Below are positions 24,675 through 36,403 of a stretch of 64,000 nt of DNA, in pieces. Below the pieces are notes generated by a model that searched no databases, was not told where the DNA came from, and saw only the letters and a program-made list of their open reading frames with translations. The stretch is from assembly GCF_003086295.3 (NCBI RefSeq), contig NC_092042.1:37247419-37311418 (forward strand). The letters are read 5' to 3'. The stretch's first letter is position 1, and every line of letters starts with the position of its first letter. The position numbers were made by a program, and so were the translations under genes. The stretch is from Arachis hypogaea. Taxonomy: Eukaryota > Streptophyta > Magnoliopsida > Fabales > Fabaceae.

Positions 24675-25802
24675 TTTGGAAGGTTGTAGAAGAAGGATAG
24701 AATCAGAGGGTTGATGAAGATCCTGTTACGGAAAAGGGGTGCAAGGGAAATTTAGGGTTTTCGATGCTGAATTGGGATTTTTTCTCCACCCAATATGTAA
24801 GAAGTGAGAACTGGGGAGAAGGGTGGTGACTAGTGAGTGAGGGAAAAATTGCGAACTGTGGGTTTTTGGTTTCTTCGGGTGACTGGAGTGGGACCCAACA
24901 CTCTTGAGAACTTGTCTATTCTTGACAACTCGTATAGCAGTGGACGACTGGACGCTGCCCTTCTTCGCCTAAGATCGGTGCATTTGCTATGGACAAATGA
25001 TCTATGCTATCCAAATACGGAACAGAACGCAACAAGAAACATACGAATATATGAATTTTAAATTTTTATAACCTACATAAATATTTTATATATATATATA
25101 TATATAATATAAATTATTTTAAATTTTTTAATTATATAAAGTATTTTAAATGATACATCCTATTGAATTTAGAAAATAATAAATTTAATAATAATGACAA
25201 ATATGTATTTTTAGTTAGATTAAAAGTCCAAATATTATTTGATACTTATCATTGTAGACCTAAGTCAATTTTTGTTTAAAAATCTCAAACGCCAGCAAAA
25301 CAGCAAATATTATATGAAGCAGCATTGATGCTGCTGCTTCTGAAGCTATAACTAAAAATGACAAAGCAAATAAAAAAAAGTGGCTCAACTTTGATGAATA
25401 TAAAATGGTTCATCAATTAAGTTTTGAAAAAAAAAAAGTGAAATCAATAGAAGCAAAGTGAAATAAAAAATTCTATATGGTTCAGAAACAAAAGAAGTAT
25501 TATAATATTGTCATTTTTATATAAGTCAAATGGCTTGTTGAAATTATAATATTTCATTCGCTATCATTTGAAAAAGAAAAAGAAATTGGTGGATATTTTT
25601 GTCTGTTTCAAATCAAAGGCTAAAAATTAAACTTGAGGCCAAAAATTAAGATTAAGATTAAGGGTATTGATCTAGTAAGTACTTTAAAAGCATTATGACC
25701 ATGTTGTTGCTGTTATCCTGTTATTCATCTCCTCAGTACCTCTGCGCCACTCTACTCTGATTTTCTGAATTTGATTATTTTTGGGATAAGAAAAAAAACT
25801 CA
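24675..25802. other. DCN1-like 5' UTR/promoter side and AT-rich intergenic DNA
   Basis: The stretch 24675-24830 is less AT-rich and is the likely 5' UTR of the minus-strand gene. Further right the DNA is AT-rich with a (TA)n run at about 25088-25107 and no gene. Confidence 0.5.
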
Positions 25803-25819
25803 CACTACAACAAAATAGC

Positions 25820-26290
25820 ATTTGGCGACGGTTTTTTTAATGATTAGTGACGGTTTTAACTGTCACTAAATGGTTTTGCGACGGTTAAAAAAAGTGTCAC
25901 AGATTTGAGCGTCGCCAGCTGACATAGTGACGGTTTTGGACCATTGTTGGTAAGGAGTGTCGCTAAATTGTTTGTGACGGTTTTTAAAATATAAAATCGT
26001 CACTAATTTGTAACACTTGTAAAGGTGTTTTTTATACTATATTTCACGACGTTTTGAAACTGTCGTTAAATTACTAAATTCTGTGACAGTTTTTTCTTAT
26101 AGTTCATGACTATTTTAAACCGTCACTAAATTACTAATTTTTATGACAGTTTTTAGGTATATTTAGTGACTATTTAAAGCGTCACAATATTTTTAGTGAC
26201 AGTTTTTCGATTTAAAGCCGTTACAAAATTACTTATTCCTGTGACAGTTTTTTCCTGTATTTATTGACAATTTTAAATTGTCATAATCTC
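25820..26290. repeat. CACTA subterminal repeats
   Basis: At least eight copies in both orientations of a word close to GTGACGGTTTTAAACCGTCAC. Such arrays are the transposase-binding regions of CACTA elements. Confidence 0.8.
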
Positions 26291-26557
26291 TCCAACATCA
26301 AAGATTTCTATTATCAAAAGTTGAATTCTCTAAAAATGACATTGTATTTCAACAAATCCAAATTCAATCCCACAAGTTTTACAAAAATAACAACAATGTG
26401 AGGCTAATTTTTGCCCAACCATTTTTTAGAGTGGAGGGGCTCAAAAAAGAGAGAAGAAAAAAGCCCATATATACTACTAAAAATTAAATGCATATAGCAT
26501 AGTGAAGGGGTATGAAGGAATGACAATAACATTTAGGAAGCATATTGTTAAATGCTG

Positions 26558-26680
26558 TTAATTTCTTTCTTCATCTGGAAATTCTCCATGTAGCAGCTGG
26601 TTTAGTGGTTCTTCTTCTTCGATGTTATCTTGTAACACTTGTTGCCCAAAAAGTTGGGTTGATTCGTCGAAGATAACAGC
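26558..26680 (-). pseudogene. Unrecognised captured open frame
   Basis: Preceded by an AG acceptor-like site and open for 40 residues to a TAA: AVIFDESTQLFGQQVLQ, an acidic EEEE stretch, then LHGEFPDEERN. The VIFDE start recalls copia polyproteins, but I do not recognise the rest. It would be the last exon of a chimeric minus-strand transcript. Confidence 0.35.
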
Positions 26681-26801
26681 CTATCCCACATTCAATTTTA
26701 AAAGGAAAAGAAGATAAACAGATCAAATTCGTCGAAGATAAAAGGAAAAGAAGACTAATTAGATCAAATTTGAATAAGATGAAGCAAAAATTCATTCATA
26801 C

Positions 26802-26891
26802 CAAGTTCAAGTGATGGACGTGTGTTAGAACCTTGAGTTCAGCAAGGAATTCTTTTGATTCTTGCATATCCATTCTCTTAGTTGCCGCTTT
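26802..26891 (-). pseudogene. Captured exon of a LysM receptor-like kinase (NFR1/CERK1/LYK type)
   Basis: An exact 90-bp exon with AG before and GTATG after it, encoding 30 residues: [10 protein letters not shown], then [16 protein letters not shown]. This is the kinase N-lobe block (K-A-A-I-K-K-M ... [22 protein letters not shown]) of LysM receptor kinases. It holds the lysine region and the helix C glutamate region. Only this exon is present. Confidence 0.8.
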
Positions 26892-26989
26892 CTGCAAAAT
26901 AAATGAGTATAGAATTGCATCTCAATCTAGGAAACATTCTTATGATTTAATAGAGATTTTAAACAACATGTGACATAAATAAATAGAAG

Positions 26990-28558
26990 CAGCGCCAGAT
27001 AACAGAAGCCGAACTCTTCCACCTAAGCCTTGTTCTATCTGTCATAAAATAAAACATCAATCCAATTTTCAGGTCAAATTTCACCAACAGAAATCACAGT
27101 AAAGTGCAGTTACCTTATCAAATACAAGCCTATCAAAAAATGGTGATGCTCTGTCTTATGGAAGACCCTTCTCTAAGTATCCTAACTTGCTGTCATCAGA
27201 ATCTAGACTAATTACTTTGCATGATATTGGAAATTAAGGGTCTAAAATAGAATTGTTTAGTGGCAAACGTACTAATTATATGCATACTGAAACAATGCAC
27301 TTCCAAATGCTCATCTAGATGAAATTTTGCTGTTGATACCTGCAGGCACAAGTCATTGGTTATAACTAAGACATTTATGAGCTAAGGTAGCAGTAGGACA
27401 AAAGTAATGTCTCTCTACCAGCATAAACACGGTCGAAAACTCTAGGAACGCCACAAAATATAGCTGGCTTCAACACCTGAACATCCTCTATTAAGTACCT
27501 CACATCCTAAAACAATTAACATGGAATGAAGCATCATAATGAGACATACAAGAAAGAGCAAAATACTAATGATGAAAACTAAATCCGAATCTTATGCCTT
27601 GCCAGAATCCAATTGAGGCTCCCCTATAAATGCAATAGGTCTCCATTATCTGGTCATAGACATGAGCAAGAGGAAGAAAAGAGAAGTACACATCATCTTT
27701 GCTTGCCTGCAGCAAGTCGTATATATTATGGGTAGAGAAAATTTGAAACAGGACAAAGTGTGGCATGAAACTTGTGAACATTCAAGAAGATTGTTATCTT
27801 ACTGCTTTGTCTGTTAAATGAAGTATTTGATCAAAAGACAAAACTTCGCCGTGAAAGCCTCATTCTTAATTATGACACCTTTCAGTTTGCATGTGGTTCC
27901 ACTTGTGTACATGATTGTGCAAATGTCAGTCTTCTTTTTTGGTGGTAGGTCCCCTGCATGCAGAGAAAAATATACAGGATTAAACAAATCAAAGTGGTTC
28001 AAAGTTTTTTCTTTTAAACATGAATATGAAATTAAAATTCAAGCTTTGTTTCCTACCAACTGGAGAAACTCTTCCCAAGAGAAGCGGTCAAAACATTACC
28101 AAAACTCATAATAGCTACATTATTAGATTGTAGAAGTTGGTTAGCATTGAAAAGAAGGAAAGATTAGCCTTAATATAACAGAAGCTCAGAAACTGAAAGA
28201 AAGTAGAATCATTTGACAAACTTATAAGATTTGAAGAACACTGACCAAGACAAGACAAAATCTGTGAAATATAGAAACAGTTAATCATCTCCAACAAATT
28301 GAAAAACTAACTCAAATCCAAACTCAAGAAGTAGAACTCACAGAAAAAATCTTGTTTTTCTGTACAAATGCTATCGAAACTTGAGCATGGTTTATGATAA
28401 ACTCCAATGCATTTGGACCTGTTCTTAGGTACCTCAAGAATCATTAGGAAAATGTTTGGAATAATAAAAAGCATCTAAAAATTAATGAGAAAAGGAGTGA
28501 AAAACATACCAAGTGTGTCATATAATGGGACATATGTTATTGGATGGCTATTACAAGC
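26990..28558 (-). pseudogene. Captured multi-exon fragment of a long-chain acyl-CoA synthetase
   Basis: Exons recognised: 28510-28558 (ACNSHPITYVPLYDTL), 28342-28418 (GPNALEFIINHAQVSIAFVQ), about 28057-28110, about 27845-27955 (KTDICTIMYTSGTT), about 27597-27725 (FSFLPLAHVYDQIMETYCIY), about 27425-27505 (KPAIFCGVPRVFDRVYAG), and about 27118-27185 plus 27000-27045 (SPFFDRLVFDK, GLGGRVRLLLSGAA). EFIINHA and VPLYDTLG are closest to the peroxisomal LACS6/7 type as I remember it. The AMP-binding loop has decayed (GTTCKLKG instead of GTTGxPKG) and there is an in-frame TAA near 27160, so it is not functional. The N-terminus and C-terminus are missing. Confidence 0.85.
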
Positions 28559-28938
28559 CTACAGCCACCAAATTTAAATCAAGTTTCGTACTAAATAGTT
28601 TCTTGCTGATCAAGTATCATTTTAATCTGAACAGAATTTAAATCCTTGTCGAAATTAAATAAATACTTTTCTAGAGTAGTAAAAGCATAGAGTCACTGGG
28701 CAACCCTTTTAATCTTGTGTAAGACTTAAAACCAGTATCCAAGCATTACTTGCACAAGTAACAAGAAGATAAAACTTAAGATTAAACCAATAATGATAAC
28801 TTGCTCATAAAAGAAGACCGACCTTATAATTATAGAAAGAAAGAGCTAGAGTAAGGATTTGCTCAAATAAAATGTGTAAGTGTTCATAAATTTGAAAACT
28901 TCATGCATACATGTAAAAGATAAGAAAGAAAAGGTTAC

Positions 28939-29089
28939 CCCGTATCATTTCTCGGATGGCTATGTTAGTAATGGCATATACATGAGGGCTTTCAATTCTT
29001 TTACGCTTGTAGGCTTCAATATAATCATTACCATACAGAAGAACTTTCTTGAAGAGATTTATGGCAACCAAAACAGGCCCTGCTTTTGT
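28939..29089 (-). pseudogene. Captured exon of a plant myosin (class VIII-like motor domain)
   Basis: 151-bp open exon with AG acceptor and GTAACC donor. It encodes TKAGPVLVAIN, LYGNDYIEAYKRK, IESPHVYAITNIAIREMIR, which is the motor-domain stretch just before the P-loop of plant myosins. The usual NPFK is NLFK here and VPLYG is VLLYG, signs of decay. The next exon (P-loop) is absent. Confidence 0.85.
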
Positions 29090-29166
29090 CTGAAATGTTT
29101 TTGTTTTCCCTTTTCATGTGGCATTATGACCAGCTGCCCGCCTTTCCTTTTTATATGATTGAGTTA

Positions 29167-29167
<1 letters not shown>

Positions 29168-29233
<66 letters not shown>
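29168..29233. repeat. (TG)33 microsatellite
   Basis: Uninterrupted TG run next to the captured myosin exon. Confidence 0.97.
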
Positions 29234-29237
<4 letters not shown>

Positions 29238-29360
29238 CAACATAACAAGAACATCAATATCTCTTTAAAAGAACCTGCAATTTCAATGATATGACACACC
29301 AATGATCCTAGAAGTGCTTCACATGATATTATCACAGGAATTACTTCATCGAAAAGTTAG

Positions 29361-30049
29361 TGGTGCGCGAAATTGTGATCATCAATGGCGCCATCAACAT
29401 GGTACGCTCAATTGCAATCTCAACTCTTTATCACAACTTCGCACAACTAACCAGCAAGTGCACTAGGTCGTCCAAGTAATAAACCTTACGCGAGTAAGGG
29501 TCGATCCCACGGAGATTGTTGGTATGAAGCAAGCTATGGTCATCTTGTAAATCTCAGTCAGGCGGATTCAAATGGTTATGGAGGATTAATGATTAAAAGA
29601 TGAATAAAACATAAAATAAAGATAGAGATACTTGTGCCAGTTCCGGTGTTTTACGCCAGAATTCTTGAGCTGACTTGGAACGCCTGTTTGGGCCATCAAA
29701 TCTCCGGCAAAGTATAGACTATTATATATTTCTGGAAAGCCCAGGATGTCTAATTTCCAACGCAATTGAGAGCGCGCCAATTGGACTTCTGTAGCTCCAA
29801 AAAATCCATTTCGAGTGCAGGGAGGTCAGAATCCAACAGCATCTGCAGTCATTTTCAGCCTCTGAATCAGATTTTTGCTCAGGTCCCTCAATTTCAGCCA
29901 GAAAATACCTGAAATCACAGAAAAACACACAAACTCATAGTAAATTCCAGAAAAGTGAATTTTAAATAAAAACTAATAAAAATATAATAAAAACTAATTA
30001 AAACATACTAAAAACAATGCCAAAAAGCGTATAAATTATCTGCTCATCA
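29361..30049 (-). repeat. Internally deleted solo LTR (689 bp) nested in the CACTA element
   Basis: Ends TGGTGCGCGAAATT...GCTCATCA, the family D LTR in minus orientation. It has a perfect 5-bp duplication GTTAG (29356-29360 and 30050-30054). Full family LTRs are about 1624 bp, so more than half of the inside is missing while both ends are kept. Confidence 0.9.
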
Positions 30050-30835
30050 GTTAGGCAATAAAATCGGATTCAATGTACTAATGCCTGTGCATCTTAGTTC
30101 AAAATAGAATCAGCAGAACCCAAGATTTTGACAATATAAATAAAACAAAGAATAATAAATAAACAATAGGATTGATATTTGAGAAGTAGAGGTTATAATC
30201 AAAGATACAATGAATAAAATAAAGAAAAGACAAAAGTCTATAATTGTTCAGGAAATTAAACATGGAGGTTATCTCTTTCAAGGAGGCCAAAATGCAGCAG
30301 GACCGAATGCAACATTAACTCCAGTGACAATTTTTCTGAAAGGTTACGTTGGCTATTTTGAATTAATTAACCAAAAACAAATGCAGAGCGCATCCAAGAT
30401 TGCTCCCATTTCCTTGTAGATTTGGTCATTACTAAGCATACATGATAAAAATTAAAAAAAATAAATAAATAAAACTATCTTGCACAGATGTCACGGGAAT
30501 TTGAAATTTGATTAGACTAAATGACAAATATCAACAAGGATCATCATATGCCAAATGATACATTTGACATGGGCATAAGCAATAATGCAACATGAGCACG
30601 ATAATTTTCATTAGTGCAGGACCCATTCGACAAACAACAATGGAATATGCAATATTGCAATTTGGAATAGAGACATGAAAACTCGCATCACCAATATGGA
30701 AGTAGAGACAGCACGGTAGACCATAGATAGGACAGAACACAGAACCAATATAAATAAATAAATATAATACTGACCCTTTCAACAAGATTCTCTTTAGGAG
30801 GATCCATCATGAAGAAAGAATGCTACTTTTACTAA

Positions 30836-30965
30836 CCATTTTTCTAGAAGAGGAGACACCACCTTGTAACTTAGGAATGCCATCAATTTGCTCAACATAG
30901 TAGGCATTGGTTCCGGTACCTAAAATGATAGCAACAACAACATCATTGTCCCATAGCATCACTCA
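30836..30965 (-). pseudogene. Captured hexokinase exon
   Basis: Encodes MLWDNDVVVAIILGTGTNAY, then YVEQIDGIPKLQG, VSSSRKM. LGTGTNA-x-YVE is the adenosine-binding segment of plant hexokinases. The exon is followed by a run into VSKSSILSS and a stop, so it no longer joins the next hexokinase exon. The 5' edge is approximate. Confidence 0.8.
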
Positions 30966-31514
30966 CCTATATATTAGGAAATAGGCATTTACTTCAATCA
31001 TACTATCATTGCATTGATTCAAACCTTTACAATTTTACAATAACTATTAAGAGAAGAAAACAGAAGAAACAACATTCAAAAAAATCTAGTTGAAGCATTT
31101 CATCTAACATGTTGAGTGCTAATAAAATTAAAAAAAATAAGAAATTTCAAAGTAAAAACTACAAATATCAATATGAGCATATAATCATTATGATATGATA
31201 AATAAGTTTCAAGCATGACACACCCCACAGAATTCTTGAAGCATGCACAAATTTAAGTAACAAAACCTAATCGGCATATATTTCAGTTTCATCACAATTT
31301 CACCAATATATTGCCTCTAATTATAAGTTTATAAACAAATCTTAATTAAAATCAAGGCACACAAATTTATCCTCAAAAACCTAATTTGCAGAAATTCTTC
31401 ATTTCCATTAAACCAGTATTAAGTTCAAACATAAGATAACATTACTTTTCCCCCAAATTAAAAACCCTAATATCGATAATACAATTCCAAAACAGAGAAA
31501 AATTATCTTTTTTC

Positions 31515-31802
31515 TCAGTACCTCCTCTGAGCACCACCGAATCCAGCGCTAGGGCGACCAAACGAGATCTGCTGAACAGGAATGGGATCGACCTGAGTAA
31601 TTCCGAGGATGTCAGACATACCTAGAGACTGAAGCATGTCAATGGTTTCCTTGTCAACCTCGATGTGTTGAGTGTCAATGGCGGACACATCAGGAACGAA
31701 GTCCATGCGACGCTCCCTCTCCTCTTCTTGAAGCCTGAGGGAGATGCTTCTGACGGGTCCCTTCTGGATCCGCTTCATGAGGTGAGTGGAGAAGCCTACG
31801 AC
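31515..31802 (-). pseudogene. Captured 3' part of ribosomal protein eS17 (RPS17)
   Basis: The open frame covers about the last 95 residues to the natural stop: [16 protein letters not shown], then [49 protein letters not shown]. The first ~55 residues (ribosome-binding N-terminus) are missing: upstream DNA is unrelated. The frame is intact. Confidence 0.9.
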
Positions 31803-32059
31803 CTAAAGGCTGTGGCGATTGGTGAATGGTGAATACAAACTAGTGAAGGCTGTGGCGCTACTTTCTCTTCTCTTCGCTTCGTTCGCTTCTCATCTTTAAA
31901 TGGCTATGGAAAAAATAAAATATAAACGAAGGAGGAGAGAGATTTTTACTGACGGCTAAAAAATTAGTTGCACAACTGTCACATTATTATTAAATAGAGA
32001 CACTTAAAATAAGAGTCATAAAATAAGTGTAACTATATAGTCAATTTGGTGTAGTGTCA

Positions 32060-32943
32060 GTTGGTCTAATGTTCAAGAGTTGACTCTACCCACTAGTTCA
32101 AATTTTGGAGGCATTATTCCATACATAAAGAAGTAATGAGTCAGAAATGGGGTAAGGAGAGAGAAACCCAACAATTTAAGTTTACTAGCACCTTCTTCAC
32201 TCAAACCTTGAAGTTTTGGAATCAATGCACCTATACTAAAGGGACATCCCACCAAGATGGAAGGCAACAAATGAGAGTACTTGAATATGTTTTTACATAA
32301 CTTTCAAGTTACCATAATTCTTCTCCTTCATGAGGCTACATTGTGTATCTTACTTTCTTAGTTTATCTTTTTTGATTTCTCATGGTAAAAGACAATGTGT
32401 GAGGTATTTGAAAAAAGCTATTTGAAAGAAAATACAAAGAGAGTTAACTTTGAAAGAAAAGCTATTGTTATATCAAAACTCTTTTGATGTATTTCTATTT
32501 TATAATCATAAGTTTGAGAGGTTTTTTTTTCTGCTAAGTTGGGTGAGTACTTAGTGTTGAAAGTCTAGGGGATAAATCTAGCCAAATCAAGTTTGGTTAG
32601 AAGTTTGGTTTGTCCCGGATAGAATTAGGAAGAATCATAGAGAATTGGTGTTTATAATCTTTGAAAAGATGGTGAAAATTCTATCATAATTGTAGTAGAT
32701 ACTAGATGTAGGCCACATTGTACAAGGTGATTGAACCAAAATACATGGTTGTGTTCTTTTCTCTTCTCTATTCTATTTTAATTTTATTTGTTATGAGACA
32801 AAAATAAATTATCTCCTACATAATCAATATTGCAGACGCAATAGAACTAAAGGAGTAGAATCTGTTTTGGTGTTCAAGTTTAAAAACATAAAAAGAGGTC
32901 ATAGATTCAACTCCCATCATCTAGACCATTGAAAATCTTCAAT
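32060..32943 (+). repeat. Probable copia LTR region
   Basis: Non-coding DNA lying before a TGGTATCAAGAG site at 32944, which resembles the initiator-Met tRNA primer-binding site of copia elements (one inserted base). The left end of the LTR is not visible. Confidence 0.45.
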
Positions 32944-33507
32944 TGGTATCAAGAGTCAAGGTGTCAAGCATCAAGTCTAACACCTTAGAGAAAAGATCCA
33001 AATAGCTAACATGGGAACAAATGTGGTTGCTTACACTCTTAGCGAAGGGCAATCCAACAACAAATCACCATTTTTCAATGACAAAACTACACCTACTGAA
33101 AAGAAAGGATGAAGATTTTTGTATAATTTGTAGACTACAACATATGAAAGATAATTGTAAATAGCCCGGATGTTCCAATAAAGACAAACGCTAAAGTTGA
33201 AGTTGATCCAAAAGAAGATATTGAGTGGAATGATGAAAACAAGAAAAAAGTTGAGCTCAATGCCAAGGCTATCAACATGATACACTGCGCCATTAGTTTT
33301 GAAGAATTTCAAAAGGTGTCAAGATGCAAAACAGCAAAAAAATTTGGGATAAACTCCAAATCACACATGAAAGTACACTACAAGTAAAAGAGACAAAGAG
33401 TGATATGCTTCAAAAGGGGCATAAAATATTCTCCGTGAAGGAAGGAGAAACTATTAATAAAATATTTGAGAGATTCTTAATCGTCATTAACAGCTTAGAT
33501 GCTTGAC
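32944..33507 (+). pseudogene. Ty1/copia gag remnant
   Basis: A putative PBS at 32944, then broken frames: MGTNVVAYTLSEGQSNN, a knuckle-like C-x2-C-x3-H-x4-C near 33120 (one residue short of the usual CCHC), and finally KKIWDKLQITHESTLQVKET ... KEGETINKIFERFLIVINSL, the gag (UBN2) core of copia elements. Several frame breaks; cut at its 3' end by the LTR at 33518. Confidence 0.75.
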
Positions 33508-33517
33508 GTGGGATAAA

Positions 33518-34777
33518 TGTTGGTTAAGAAATTACTAAAGGATTTTTCCAATTCAATGTCATAAAGTATAGTCCAACCGACGAGATACCCCAAGTCAAAG
33601 TTTAGAAGAATGTCACAACAATAAAAAAATAACCGGGAGTAGAATTCCGGGTCGTTTTTCCTAGGACTTGCACTAGAATGCACATCATTGGTTAGAAATT
33701 TTAGGGTTTTGGATTGCTTACGGAAAAAGTAAAATAACAAGTATATAAAAGCAGCAAACAACTAACAATTAAATTGAGATAACTAGAAATATCAATCAAG
33801 CATTGCATAACTAACAAGCATGCATTAAGATAACTACAACTAAAAGCATCTATGAATAAGAGATATGAAATTAAAATGAGAAAACTAGAAAACCAAAACT
33901 AGTAAAAGTGAATGACAATCAATCAATACAAAGACCTTGACTAGGGGTGAGAATTGGAGTTCTTATCCTCATTATCGTTACCAATTGTGATGAAAATTGT
34001 CTATTTCCTTCACTTAGTTTTCCTCTAACAATTGAAGGAAAATCCAGTGAATACAATTAACTTGAGTTCACAAGTCCTAGTCAACTCCTAGCGAAGGAAT
34101 AGCTTTAGTGAAGTTCAAGCTAACTAGCACCTTCTAATTACCAATCCACATTAGAATTTGACAATTCAAGAGTTTTCAATACTCAACCCTAAAACCAAGA
34201 GGAGAAATCTACTCCATAGTCATAAGTGACATTTTCTCAAAAACTTGGTGAGCAAGAATATAAGGCATCATGAAAATGAAAAACAATCCAAATTAAAGCT
34301 ACCCCACTAACAACAATTAACAATAACAATTCAAATAACATAAATAAAACATGAAAACTCTCAATGCATTAATAGAACTCAATTCGAACAAGATCCAAAT
34401 TCAAAAGAACTAAAGTTGCAAGAGTGCTAAGTAAAATTAGAGAATGGAAACTATAATTAAAGCAACAAAGATTGAAATTAAAAAGGATACCAAGGATTCA
34501 AGTGAAATTGAACAAAGAACACTAAACCCTATAGAGAAGTGAGTGTTTCTCTCTCTAGAATTCAAAAACTATATAAAAACTAAACTAATGGCATGTATAT
34601 CCCATCCTCCTTCACTCCCAGCCTCTAATCTTCCAATTAGGCTCGAAACTGGGCCAAAAGAAGCTCAGAAATTGCCCCCAACGTGTTCTATTTAGTGAGG
34701 CACGTGCCGCTTGTCACGTGCATGCATCAGCCACGCATACGCGTTAGACGACTGCTGCACTTGGTCACGCGTATGCG
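33518..34777 (-). repeat. Partial LTR related to family B (minus)
   Basis: Similar in order of words (TCAAGTTCACAAGTCCTAG, CTAGCACCTTC, AAACCAAGAGGAG) to the LTRs at 44924 and 48511. It ends in CACGCGTATGCG palindromes, cut where element D inserted. Confidence 0.6.
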
Positions 34778-34779
34778 TG

Positions 34780-36403
34780 TGGTGCACGAAATTATGATCA
34801 ATACTTTTCACAACTCAATTAATCCCCGATGATAAACCCAAGAACTTGGTGTTCAATACCATGGCATAAACACAACTTCGCACAACTAACCAGCAAGTGT
34901 ACTAGGTCGTCCAAGTAATAAACCTTACGCGAGTAAGGGTCGATCCCACAGAGATTGTTGGTATGAAGCAAGCTATGGTCACCTTGTAAATCTTAGTCAG
35001 GCAAACTCAAATGGGTATGGGTGATATACGAATAAAACATAAAGATAATGATAGAGATACTTATGCAATTCATTGGTGGGAATTTCAGATAAGCGTATGA
35101 AGATGCTTGGTCCCTTCCGTCTCTCTACTTTCCTACTGTCTTCATCCAATCCTTCTTACTCCTTTCCATGGCAAGCTGTATGCAAGGGTTTCACCGTTGT
35201 CAGTGGCTACCTCCCATCCTCTCAGTGGAAATGTTCAACGCACCCTGTCACGGCACGGCTATCCAGCTGTCGGTTCTCGATCATGTCGGAATAGAATCCA
35301 GTGATTCTTTTGCGTCTGTCACTAATGCCCCACAATCGCGAGTTTGAAGCTCGACACAGTCATTCAATCATTGAATCCTACTCAGAATACCACAGACAAG
35401 GTTTAGACCTTCCGGATCCTCTTGAATGCCGCCATCAATTCTAGCTTATACCACGAAGATTCCGGTTAAAGAATCCAAGAGATATCCACCCAATCTAAGG
35501 TAGAACGGAGGTGGTTGTCAGGCACACGTTCATAGGTGAGAATGATGATGAGTGTCATGGATCATCACATTCATCAAGTTGAAGAACAAGTGATATCTTA
35601 GAACAAGAACAAGCGGAATTGAATAGAAGAACAATAGTAATTGCATTAATACTCGAGGTACAACAGAGCTCCACACCTTAATCTATGGTGTGTAGAAACT
35701 CCACCGTTGAAAATACATAAGTGATAGTGTGATCATTGGCTTCGGCCCCAAAGAGGGAACCAGAAGAACCAAGATGAAAATACAATAGTAAAAGGTCCTA
35801 CTTATAGAGAACTAGTAGCCTAGGGTTTACAGAGATGAGTAAATGACATAAAAATCTACTTCCGGGCCCACTTGGTGTGTGCTTGGGCTGAGCATTGAAG
35901 CATTTTCATGTAGAGACTCTTCTTGGAGTTAAACGCCAGCTTTTATGCCAGTTTGGGCGTTTAACTCCCATCCTTGTGCCAGTTCCAGCGTTTAACGCTG
36001 GGAATTCTGATGGTGATTTTGAACGCCAGTTTGGGCCATCAAATATTGGGCAAAGTATGGACTATCATATATTGCTGGAAAGCCCAGGATGTCTACTTTC
36101 CAACGCCGTTGAGAGCGTACCAATTGGGCTTCTGTAGCTCCAGAAAATCCACTTCGAGTGCAGGGAGGTCAGAATCCAACAGCATCTGCAGTCCTTTTTA
36201 GTCTCTGAATCAGATTTTTGCTCAGGTCCCTCAATTTTAGCCAGAAAATACCTGAAATCACAGAAAAACACACAAACTCATAGTAAAGTCCAGAAAAGTG
36301 AATTTTAACTAAAAACTAATAAAAATATACTAAAAACTAACTAGATCATACTAAAAACACACTAAAAACAATGCCAAAAAGCGTATAAATTATCCGCTCA
36401 TCA
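34780..36403 (-). repeat. 3' LTR of element D
   Basis: Minus-strand ends TGATGAGCGG...GTGCACCA. By eye it differs from the 5' LTR by about 29 substitutions, mostly transitions, and no indels (about 1.8 %), so it is a fairly recent insertion. Confidence 0.92.

Larger units (their letters stand above)
25803..32056. mobile_element. Non-autonomous CACTA element carrying captured host gene fragments
   Basis: The left end is CACTACAACAAAATAGC at 25803. The right end, read on the minus strand, is CACTACACCAAATTGAC. Both sides are flanked by TCA (25800-25802 and 32057-32059), the 3-bp duplication typical of CACTA. The left subterminal region (25820-26290) has many GTGACGGTTTT / AAACCGTCACTAA copies, and the right has ACTGACGGC. 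No transposase (TNPA/TNPD) is visible. The interior carries exons of at least five unrelated genes, all on the minus strand, plus a nested solo LTR. The arrangement resembles soybean Tgm-Express CACTA elements, which also carry host gene fragments (established knowledge). Confidence 0.85.

Noticed and set aside
26558..26680. CACTA transposase exon
   Set aside because: No TNPA or TNPD motif; too short to assign.
27818..28111. Plus-strand open frame over the LACS exons
   Set aside because: Shadow of the minus-strand captured exons.
30210..30419. Plus-strand frame with HGGYLFQGGQNAAGPNATLT, possible further captured gene
   Set aside because: I could not match it to a family, and its strand is opposite to all other captured pieces.
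33300..33507. Functional copia gag gene
   Set aside because: Several frame breaks and no pol; only a remnant.
35073..36271. Repeated small open frames in LTRs (also 43590-44788, 57119-57561, 7033-7497)
   Set aside because: They recur because the LTR recurs; frames are not conserved between copies and no domain is visible.
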